Shown: positions 25,201 to 37,200 of the stretch, piece by piece
How positions within the stretch are numbered: position 1 is the stretch's first letter
Layout: each line of letters begins with the position of its first letter
Source of the DNA: Oreochromis niloticus
Taxonomy: Eukaryota; Chordata; Actinopteri; Cichliformes; Cichlidae
Assembly (NCBI RefSeq): GCF_001858045.2
Contig: NC_031967.2
Span: 71,247,877 to 71,311,876, forward strand
Direction: 5' to 3'
Length of the DNA: 64,000 nt
The notes under the pieces: generated by a model
Told to the model about the DNA's origin: nothing
What the model saw: the letters and a program-made list of their open reading frames with translations, nothing else
Databases searched by the model: none
Program-made: the position numbers and the translations under genes

Positions 25201-28200
25201 ATCTTACAGTCTATTCAAGATAAAATGAGGCATTAGTAGCTTTTCACAATATATAACCTGTTTTAGATCTGGCTGCAGTCCGTATTGCTTTATGTTAAAT
25301 GAGTCAGAAATGTGGCAATTTAAGGTGACTTTGAATTGCATTGAAAAACAACTACATCAACACATAAAGAAGGTCACTTAATTGGCCACTATGCTATTGG
25401 TTATCTGTGAAAGTTAATAAAAACAATATCACTTGAGCTGACCTGAGAGTTTCCAGTCCACAGTGTGGACTCTGCAGCCCAACAGACAAAAGCTTCATTC
25501 CTGAATCCTGCAGGTCATTGTTACTCAAATCCAGCTCTCTCAAACTAGAGTGCTTAAAACTGAGAACTAAGGACAGTGTTTCACAGCTTCTCTGTGAGAG
25601 TGTACAGCCACTCAGTCTGAAGAATTGTGAGAAACAACACAAATGTTAAAATGTATTCATTGTAAAATGAGAAGTTAGTGAATTGGGCAATGTTTTATTC
25701 ATTTTAACACTAGCTGGAATTTCTAATTTATATTAAACAATCTTGATCTGACCTGAGAGTTTCCAGTTTACAGTGTTCATCCTGGAGTCCAGTAGACAGA
25801 AGCTTCACTCCTGAATCCTGCAGATCATTGTTACTCAGATCTAGTTCTCTCAGACTAGATGACTGGGAGCTGAGAACTGAGGACAGAGCTTCCCAGCATC
25901 TGTCTAAGTAACAGTCATTCACTCTGAAGAGAACAAGAAGACAAATAACACTAGTGTTAAAGTATATTCATTGTGTAATGAGGAGTTACTGGATCTGGCA
26001 ATACTTGATCAATTTCAGAACTCTCAGCAGTCCTTTTTACATTTTGTTAAACAAGTCAGAAATGTGACAATTTAATGTGACTTAGACTATAACACAAAAA
26101 TTATATAACATACAATAGCATGTAATGAAAATCAATGAGTTACAAATACTATTGGCTATGTTAGTCAGTTAACAGGATTTCACTTTATTTGACCTGAGAA
26201 TTTCCAGTTTACAGTGTTGATTCCGCAGTCCAGCAGACAGAGTCTTTATTCCTTGATCCTGGAGGTTGTTGTTACTCAGGTCCAGCTCTTTCAGACTAGA
26301 GGACTGGGAACCGAGAAGTGAGGACAAAGCATCAAAACTTTTCTTTGTCAGGTTACACTTACTCAGTCTGTGGAGGAAAAAAAGAAAGAAGGAAAAAAAC
26401 ATAACTGTTGTTTATAATTCTGTTGTTAGGTGACAGTAACTAGACAGGCAACAATATGCAATACTTTACAGTAGGAGTATTCTTCTCTTTTACATTTGTA
26501 AATATTTATTCTGGGAATTTCCAGTTCAAAATAATATCACACACAGCGTCGTGGTGCAGCCCCTAACCATAACACTAACCCTTAACCCTCCTTTCTTCTG
26601 AACAGCCACTTTCAGGAAGCCTATTAAAGATCAGTACTAAAAAAATAGGATTTCTGGTTCCTGATTGAAAATGGAAACTTTTCCAATCCACCTGTAGATG
26701 TTGGAGAGTGAATCAGATCTAGTAATGATAGTGGAAAGGCAACAAAAGGCAGGACGATGTCTGTGTCTGGTACATTTCTAATGCATTTTGTGGTGGATTT
26801 AGCTTTTTCAACCACAATAAACACACAATAAGATTTAACTTTTTCCAAACTATTTGAAAGGTAGTAGTGAGGTAAATGCTGACTGAAGTTACTGTCAAGA
26901 AGAAAACAAAAGTAATGCCTTGAGTAAAGTATACTACAGGACCTGTGCTTATGGCAGCTACCCAGTAAGACTGGTTTTCTACTTTAGACTTTAAATGGTA
27001 AACAGTAAATGGATCTTAAAGACTTTGTAATCATGGCTTCTGTTAAGATGAGCAAAGAAATAGATACAGTGGGATGCCAAGGATTGGGCAACCTTGTTAA
27101 TAGTCATTATTTTCCTGTATAAATTGTTGGTTGTTACAATAAAAAATCTCAGTTAAATATATCATATAGGAGACACACACAGTGATATTTGAGAAGTGAA
27201 ATGAAGTTTATTGGATTTACAGAAAGCGTGCAATAATTGCTTAAACAAAATCAGGCAGATGAACGCAACCACACAATGGACCCAGCAGCACTCGCCCCCT
27301 CAGAAGAACTGGCAGGATATCATTTACTCCGTGGACTGGCTATGTAACCAGTGGCTGGATTTTCCTGAGGAGGAGTATCGTTGCGTTGTAGCTAGCAGGC
27401 TACAGCCATTAGTTTCTGGTCTTCTCTGACTACTGAATTCTCTTGACTCGCTAATACAGGACTTTCTTCGCAATACATTGCACCTTCATTCCCCAACTCT
27501 AACTGCTCACCTGCCCGGCCTACCAGCTCGTGCTGCAGAGGACTCGCAGCACAAGCTGCCTGACATAACGCCACCTGAAATGTTGGTTCGCCACCTGAAA
27601 TGCAGGCGACCTTAGACACCCTGCAAAGGAGTGTTTTTTTATCTGCTCACTCAGAGCAGGGCACTAATCTCACAAAGACTGCCTTCTCTGATCCTGCCAC
27701 TCGACTCCTTGTGCTACTGTTCTCAAGACAGCTGCGGCCCAGCATTCCCCTGCACTTGTCTCTGTTTCCCAGGAGAGGGGGGCTTGGGCCCAGTTGGTCC
27801 CTGCTTCAGTTTCCAGGCCGGCTGAAGCCCTGCTGGTCCATGCACCCGTATCAGCTCCTTGGGTGGGAGCAGCAGCTGCCCAGTCGCTGCCTAGACCTGT
27901 CCCAACCGTTGAGGTTAGGCCCACCTGGATGCCCAGGTGCTCAGTTATTTGTTCGGCCAGGGGTCTCCGTACCTGCTGACCCTGTGTCTGCCTCTGCTGG
28001 AGGGTCCGAGGGGCCCGGCCAGCCATCGTCTGTTCCCACTGGGGGTTCTGAAGAACCGGACCAGTCATCTTCCGTTCCTGCTGGAGGGTCCGAGGACCCG
28101 TTTCAGCCGTTTTCCGTTCCTGCTAGAGGGTCCTTCCTTGTCTGGTCCTGCCTCGTCTCCTGTGGCTGCCACGCTGCCATCAGGTACTGCTCGGTCTGCA

Positions 28201-31200
28201 CGTCCACGTCCTGTGCCAGCACCTCGTCGGCGTCGGCCACTTTCCAGCAGGAGGGCCTTGGAGTATGGCTAATCCTCTACATCAAAAGGAGCTTGAAATG
28301 CGTGGGCATCTGGCATCCCCCCAGATGAGGTGTTCCAGGCATGTCACACAGTGAGGAGGACAGGGCAGACCCAGGAAAGAGAAAGCATATCTCTTGGCTG
28401 GTGGAGCAGTCACTTGTTAGAGCTGCAAGAAGAGTTAGTGACTTTGACTGTGCACAGGTTCCAAATCTGTTTACCTCCATAGATGTTCAAAGCTTGTGCT
28501 CCTGTATAATCCAAGTTTCAGTATTTATGTCTCAAGGAAGAAGACCTAATTTTATATTATTGAAATGTAGAAGTTTACACTTTGTGTTATTTAATTTATT
28601 ACAACTGTAAATAAATCAGGTACACCCTGATGTCATGTGAAATTTCAAATACACTTTATCTTAAGATATGAACCTGGTGAGGAAGAAATCAGTGACTCAG
28701 TTAATTGGTGGATGTCTCTACCTGTCTTAAATAAATACATTAAAAATAAAGAAATGAGCTCACATTTACTTACAGAGCTTTGTTGGAGGCTTTGACCACT
28801 GGCAGCAGCCTCAGAAGAGCCTCCTCTGAAGCAGAGTATTTCTTTAGGTCAAACACATCCAGATCTTCTTCTGATGACAGTAAAATGAAGACAAGAGCTG
28901 ACCACTGACCAGGAGACAGTTTATCTGTGGAAAGGTGTCCTGATGTCAGGGACTGTTGGATCTCCTCCACCAGCGAACGATCATTCAGTTCATTCAAACA
29001 GTGGAACAGATTGATGCTTTTCTCTGCAGACAGATTACTTCTGATCTTTTCCTTAATGTACTCGATTGTTTTCTCATTAGTCTGTGAGCTACTTCTTGTC
29101 TCTGTCAACAGGCCTTGTAGTAGAGTTTGATTGGTCTGCAGTGAAAGGCCCAGAAGGAAGCGAAGGAACAAGTCCAGATGTCCATGTGGACTCTGTAAGG
29201 CCTTGTCCACAGCAGTCTGATGGAGAGATTGTTGTTTCGGTTTGTTGAATAATTTAGACCACTTGGAGGTTGTTTGTTGCTTCTCCAACAAATTGACTTC
29301 AGAGTTGATGAAGGTAAGATGGACATGAAGAGCAGCAAGAAACTCCTGAACACTCAGATGGACGAAGCAGAACACCTGGTTATGGTAAAGCCGCGTCTCC
29401 TCTCTAAAGATCTGTGTGAACACTCCTGAGTACACTGAGGCTGCTCTGATATCGATGCCACACTCTGTCAGGTCTGATTTATAGAAAATGATGTTTCCTT
29501 TCAGAAGCTGATGAAAAGCCAGGTGTCCCAGAGACTCAATCATCTTCCTGCTCTCTGGACTCCAGTGTGGATCTGTCTCAGCTCCTCCATCATACTTGAC
29601 CTTCTTCACTTTGGCCTGAACCACCAGGAAATGGATGAACATGTCAGTCAGGGTCTTGGGCAGCTGTCCTCCCTCTCTGGTTTTCAGCATATCCTCCAGA
29701 ACTGTAGCAGTGATCCAGCAGAATACTGGGATGTGGCACATGATGTGGAGGCTTTGTGATGTCTTGATGTGGGAGATGATCCTGCTGGCCTGCTCCTCAT
29801 CTCTGAATCTCTTCCTGAAGTACTCCTCCTTCTGTGGATCAGTGAACCCTCTCACCTCTGTCACCATGTCAACACATTGCGGAGGGATTTGATTGGCTGC
29901 TGCAGGTCGTGTGGTTATCCAGAGGCGAGCAGAGGGAAGCAATTTCCCCCTGATGAGGTTTGTCAGCAGCACATCCACTGAGGTGGACTTTCTGGGGTCG
30001 GTCAGGATTTTAGTTTTGTGGAAGTCCAGAGGAAGTCGACACTCATCCAGACCATCAAAGATTAACACAACCTGGAAGTCTTCAAAGCTGCAGATTCCTG
30101 CTTCTTTGGTTTCAGTAAAGAAGTGATGAACAAGTTCCACCAAGCTGAACTTTTCCCCTTTCAGCACATTGAGCTCTCTGAAAGTGAACGGAAATGTGAA
30201 CTGGATGTCCTGGTTGGCTTTGTCTTCAGCCCAGTCTAGAGTGAACTTCTGTGTTAAGACTGTTTTCCCAATGCCAGCCACTCCCTTTGTCAGCACTGTT
30301 CTGATTGGTTTATCTCTCCCAGTTGAAGCTTTAAAGATGTCTTCTTGTCTGATTGTTGTTTCTGGTCTGTCTGGTTTCCTGGATGCTGTTTCAATCTGTC
30401 TGACCTCATGTTCAGCATTGACCTCTGCAGTCCCTCCCTCTGTGATGTAGAGCTCTGTGTAGATCTGATTCAGAAGGGTTGGGTTTCCCGCTTTAGCGAT
30501 CCCCTCAAACAAACACTGGAACTTCTTCTTCAGTGCAGATTTAAGCTTATGTTGATGAACTGGAGCAGAAAGTTCTAAATAAACGCAAAGCAAATCAGAT
30601 CAATGAATACATCATTCAGCAAAAATTCCAACATTTCATTCCATCAAAGAATGAGTGATTCTTTGGTTGATTAAAGAGTGATTCAATACATGCTGTTTAA
30701 TCACTTGAGACATTAATAAATGCTAAAATTCAGTCCAGAAGCATAAATATTCCTCTTACTACTCTGTAGATGGTCAGCCAGCTTCTCCTGATTCATTCTC
30801 CTCAGGAAGTGCACTGTGATCTTCACAAATGCCTGTCTGCTGCTACTCCTCTGCTTGTCATCCTCACCCTCCATCATCTCCTCATCTTCCATCTGACTCT
30901 CTAAGCATTCTCGGTAATCTGGATTCAGAACCTTCTTGAGCTTTTTCATCTCATTTTTCACAAAAGCGATGATGTTGTCCTCCAGCAGCTGGAAAAGAAT
31001 ACTTTATGAAACCAAATCAGACTGAAACCCTGTAGGAAAATATCAAATCCATGTTAAAATCAACTGGTCTAAAAAGAACAGCATAAAGATGACTGAACAG
31101 AACAAATGGAAAAATAGATGTTGCACATGTACAGACCATAAATATGGAGTCCAGCTGTATTTGATGCTGCTGGGAAGACTGACCACTGGGAAGCTCAGAG

Positions 31201-34200
31201 CTTTCCTGATCAACTCTGTGGAGGAATCAAAAAATTAATTCAAATGAACAGTGAAGGGTCAGTTAGAGATATGTAGACGAAGACTCTGACTTGAGTGACT
31301 CTGTGTAGTTGAAAAAGTTCACCAGTCCCGCTGATCCCACTATGAATCAAAAGGTAAACTCAATGTTTTCCTTTAAATTTGAGTATTTGCAGTGTTCTGC
31401 TGAGGGTCTGTGCTCAGAAAACCTCATCTGATGTCTAACAGGTTAAGCTATTTAGTGTGGTACATCTGATTAATAACTAGTAGCTCATTCCATGAAAACT
31501 CAGTGAGTTCCTAATATCTAACTCTATCTGAATGTTTTGTAAAATAACTGAGCTAAGGGAATAATGTATATCTGTAGATTATTTAAGCAGCACATGCAAA
31601 AGTTTACTTCCATACTACCAATGAAGTAATTTTTCATTTACTTTTTTTTCTTTTTTTCCTTTTGTGTTTTGTTTATTTCAGTCTCAATTTTTAATGGTTT
31701 CTGAGCCCCCATAAATTGAGGTCATATCAAAGTGAAATTTTTATTTTCATTTAGGCGCTCACAACAAACTTCAGCCACATCAGTTTTACAACCACTCAAC
31801 ATGTAAGAATCAAAAGCAAAATCTGTTATTTAGACAGTATTGTTATTTTTTATAATTAGCTGTGAACACCAGCCTTATGGGTTAACAGTTGTTTCAATAA
31901 ACTGAACTAATTCATTATCTATGATGTAGAGGTAAAGAAACAAGCATTGTTACCTGGATATTTAATGACATGTGTACACTGCAGTTTATTTCCAACAAAA
32001 TGAAATATTTAAATCAGCTCTCAAATAGTTAAAGTTTTAACAGCTCACCTCTCTGCAGTAGAGGGATGTTGTCCTCTAAAGGTAATGGGAAAATCTTTGG
32101 ACTGGTCACTCTTTAAGGAAACACAGCTGGGTTCAGGTCCAGGTCCAGGTTCAGCAGGTCTCCCATAGATTCTGTTAGAGAAGAAAAAATGTGGTTTAAT
32201 TTCCAGCCACATTTTCCAGCTAAAAAAGAATTAGAATACCTTCATCATTTCAAAGAAAACTGGTACAGTAGGTTCAGCTCCATGTTTTGCTCTGAGTTTA
32301 CAGGTTTGGAGCGTTCTGCTAAGTGTCAATGCACAGAGAATGTCATCTATTTTATTGGAGAGTGTCTTGTAAGAAAAGCATTTGGGAGAGGGGTCTTGAG
32401 TGGTGTAATTCTTAGCCAAGTTAGCATGCCTGCTTGCTTAACTCGCTCATACTTCTGCTGCCTGCACCATCTATATGGCCTCCCCACTTGTACGGGTGTC
32501 CACACTGGTCTTGGTGATTTTAGAATCTCCTACAATATTGCTTGTTTAGCAAAGTAGGATCCTATAGAGCACAAATCTTGACAGCTCTAGTGGATATTAA
32601 TGTTTTTGCAAACTCTCTTTGAGGGGCCAGTGAAGGGACAGTTTGCAGATGCTCTGAAGAAAACTGTAAGCGCCAAGGCTTTCTTAAACTGACAAAAGAG
32701 TACAAGTATGAGCTGGGGAACATAGATAAATATTACAGAATAAAACACGAGGGGAAACAAGACGGGGCAGCACGGTGACACGATGGTTAGCACTGTTGCC
32801 TCACAGCAAGAAGGTCCTGAGCTCATTTCCACCATCAGGCCGGTGTCTTTCTGTACGGAGTTTTGTGTGGGTTCTCTCCAGGCTCTCCGGCTTCCTCCCA
32901 CAGTCCAAAGACATGCAGTTAGTGGGGGCCCATAGGTGTGAATGCGGGAGTGAATGTGAGTGAGTATGGTTGTCTGTGTCTATGTGTTAGCCCTGCCTCT
33001 CGCCCTAAGACAGCTGGGATAGCTCCAACGTCCCGCACAACCTTAAAAGGATAAGCGGAAGCAAATGAATGGATAGAGAAACAAGGCACATGAACTCACA
33101 CCACAACATAAACACGGACACACAGAGAGGGACACAGAAAGCACAGACACAAGGGGAAAACTAATAACCAAAAGTAAACAGAAAAGCCCAGGCACTTACA
33201 GAATGCTCCATAGAAATAAACAAGAAGACTTAACATAATAAAAAATGACAAAAAAACACAAGAAACTGAAAACACTGGGTCAAAAGATCCAGGACCATGA
33301 CACCTGGATAACTGAGAACTTACACAGACAGAAACAAGCATTGTTACCTGGATATTTAATGACATGTGTACACTGCAGTTTATTTCTAACAAAATGGAGT
33401 ATTTAAATCAGCTCTCAAATAGTTAAAAGTTTCTAACAGCTCACCTCTCTGCAGTAGAGGGATGTTGTCCTCTAAAGGTAATGGGAAAATCTTTGGACTG
33501 GTCACTCTTTAAGGAAACACAGCTGGGTTCAGGTCCAGGTCCAGTCTCAGCAGGTCTCCCATAGATTCTGTTAGAGAAGAAAAAATGTGGTCTTCATTTC
33601 CAGCCACAGGACCTAATGAAGAATTAGAATACCTTCATCAAGGCTTTCTTAAACTGACAAAAAAAAAAATCAGCAAACAAATATGTCATCTATTTCAAGC
33701 AGGGCGCCATTAGGATCTTGAAGTACTGCACATGAGACATTTAATGGAGTTAGAAGTTAGCAGGAAGTTAGCTTGCTAGTTTCCACCTAAACATGATATA
33801 CCATGTTCTGACTGAGAGATTTCTGAAAAAATGGAAACGTACAGCTCTGCTATCACTTCCAACATAAATGAAGACAGAAAACTAAACAGCAGTGATGTTT
33901 GTAGGGTTACTGAAATTGGACTAGCTGGTACATAGGGATGTGCTACGTGATCGCTAGTGACACAGCTATGTTAGCATAATATAAACAGTGAAGCTGGAGG
34001 ATGAACGCTGATTTTACAGCAGGATGCTGTAAACAGACCAAACTTCAGTCAGGAAAACAATTTAGATAATCTATCCACAATACGAGGTTAGTCATTAATA
34101 TACTGCATCAACATGGGAATAGAGCAGCTGGGAGAGAATTCAACATTAATGAATCAATGGTACGGAAGTGGAGGAAGCAAGAAGAATGAGTTGAGTAAAG

Positions 34201-37200
34201 TTACGTACTAGACTTATTTGACTGTTTTGTTTCACTTATTGCGCCTTATAATCTGGTGGACCTTATGTATGAAAACCGACCCGTTCATCAACAGTGCACC
34301 TTATAAACCGGTGCGCCTTATGGTCCGAAAAATACAGTAATTCAGTGTCTATGATGTAGAAGAGAAACAAGCATTCTAATGAGCTTGAAAAGAAAGGCAA
34401 TAGGCCATTTTAATTTGTCTGATTTAAAATGTTTGTTTGTACTTTGCTTTTATTTTTAAACCTGAATCGTTGACCCAACTGACATCCGTCTGTATCTCTG
34501 CCTGTGACTCCTGGAGTGTCAGCCACAATGATGTGATGACCCTCCAACTCTGCTGACCCAGAGACTGGTTCAAACCCAGACCCGGTCAGAAACAGTTCTG
34601 GTCCTAGGATGGATTTTCCGGCCGAGCCCCACCCTCCACCAGACAGACCACTCAGAACAACTCTCCTGTCCACCAGTGTGAGAGATGCCATGGGATGATC
34701 AGCTGGAAGAAGGAAGAGACACATTAATTGTAAAATTTGGACATAATGAAGAACTAATTACATTAGAATTGTGAGTGTAAAATCACCCTCTGCTAGACAG
34801 ATGGGTTGACATTAAGTAAGTAAAATGCATGTTCCGTGCTAGGACCAGTTTTGTTCTGTTTTCCTCCTATGCAGATGACACCCAACTCTATCTATCCATG
34901 AAGCCAGGTAACACACACCAATTAGTTAAACTGCAGGAATGTCTTAAAGACATAAAGACCTGGATGGCCTCAAAATTTCTGCTTCTTAATTCAGATAAAA
35001 CTGAGGTTAATGCATTCGGCTCTGAAAATCTTAGAAATATGGTATCTAAACAGATTCTTACTCTGGATGGCATTACATTGGCCTCCACTAACACTGTGAG
35101 GGACCTTGGAGTCAATTTTGACCAGGATATGTCCTTCAATGAACATGTCAAACAAATATGTAAGACTGCTTTCTTCCATTTTTCGCAAAATCTCTAAAAT
35201 TAGAAATATCCTGTCTCAGAGTGACACTGAAAAACTAGTTCATGTATTTATTACTTCCAGGCTGGACTACTGTAATTCACTATTATTATCAGGATGTCCT
35301 AAAAACTCACTGAAAAGTCTTCAGTTAATCCAAAATGCTGCAGCAAGAGTACTGACAGGGACTAGAAAGAGAGAGCATATTTCTCCTGTTTTGGCTTCCC
35401 TTCATTGGCTTCCTGTTAAATCCAGAATTGAATTTGTTACAGGCCTTCGATGGGGTCTGTTTTTAAACTGTTTTTTTAACAGAAAAGCAGAGACAGGAGA
35501 GATCAGTTGCGTTCGGTCTGCAGGCTCTTCGTCTGAGGCACAGAAGCATTGCAACAACCTATGGGACGACCGTGGCTCAGGGGGTTGGGAAGCGCACCTG
35601 TAACCGGAAGGTCGCTGGTTCGATCCACGGCCTTTCTGTCCTGGTCGTTGTGTCCTTGGGCAAGACACTGGTGTTGGCCAGAGGGGCCGATGGCGCGATA
35701 TGGCAGCCTGTCTATCAGTCTGCCCCAGGGCAGCTGTGGCTACAACTGTAGCTTGCCTCCACCAGTATGAATGTGAGCGTGAATGAATAGTGGCATTGAA
35801 AAGCGCTATATAAATCCAATCCATTATTATTATTATTGCACTCAGCGCTATCTCCCCCTTGTGGCAATGCCACACAATTACATTGTCCATAACTCTAAAT
35901 GAAAAGTGCCATACCACCATAAAATCAGGTCTTTTACATCAAAAACAATTCACAAAAAAAATATAATTGTGACCATACACTTGTGGGCGTCACAAATTCA
36001 AAATCCTGCCCCTCACATACAAGGTCTTAAACAATCATCTTATCTAATCTTCGTGGATAGAGTTGGGTGTCATCTGCATAGCAGTGAAAATGTATACTAT
36101 GTCTTCTGATGATACTGCCCAAGGGAAGCATGTATAATGTAAACAGAATTGGTCCTAGCACTGAGCCCTGAGGAACACCATAACTGACCTCAGTGTGTGA
36201 AGAGGACTCTCCATTTACATGCACAAATTGGAGTCTATTAGATAGATATGATTCAAGCCACTGCAGTACAGTACCTGTAATACCTACAGCATCTTCTAAT
36301 CGCTCTAATAGAATATTATGGTCGACAGTATCGAACGCTGCACTGAGGTCTAGCAGGACAAGTACAGAGATGAGTCCACTGTCAGAGGCCATAAGAAGAT
36401 CATTTGTAACCTTCACTAAAGCCGTTTCTGTATTTCTCCAGGCTAAATGATGATCTTCTAAATTTGTGACACACCATTTTCTCTCCAGCTTACGAGTTAT
36501 CTGCTTTAGGCTACGTGTTTGAGAATTATACCACGGAGTCAGGTACTTCTGATTTGAGGCCTTAGTTTTCACAGGAGCTACAGTATCCAGAGTCGTACGT
36601 AGTGAGAGGTACAGCTTTACCTCCTGATTCACAGACAGCGGTATGCAGTGTGTGTGTGTGTGTCTTTTTTTAAAGAAATATCAGGACTTAGAGCTCAGAG
36701 ACTGATCCTTTCTCTCTCTCCTCCTTTCTTCTGTTCAGACACAGAAATGAATAAAGTAAAGAGTAGGTATGAGTTTTTCTAGTAAGTTTTTTCTTGTTGA
36801 TTTTCTAAAAGTGAAACTTCTTGTGTGACTGGAGTGAAGTGAGCAGGATTTTTTCGCGCTCTGTTTAAAGAAGTTTTAATCATACAGTATATCAAAACAT
36901 TTACTAACAGGGACTTTGAGAACAAATATTTATCTGCATGCATTTAACTGTTTTATTCTTTGGTGCTGTTTCAATAGTTTTAATATTTTAACTTGTGTTT
37001 AATGGCATAAAGAATGATCTCCCAAACCTAATAGATAGATAGCAAAAATTGTTGCAACGGCTGGAAAAATTAATCACAGAAGCTAAAGATGCTCGAGAAT
37101 AGTAAAGGAAGTGGCAATTATTTACAGGTTGTACATGTGATGCAAAATGGTGCCCAAGCAACCTGCAAAATATTTATAACAAATGTACATTTCATCTGCA

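Noticed and set aside
27600..28328. 242-codon open frame as a host gene inside the NLR intron
   Set aside because: The upstream part is frameshifted, it has no splice structure, carries a tandem coding repeat and runs into a LINE fragment; it looks like retroelement debris.
35562..35845. Functional tRNA gene at the A/B-box sequence
   Set aside because: The boxes belong to a SINE present in three copies with a long non-tRNA body; no proper cloverleaf and no tRNA end.
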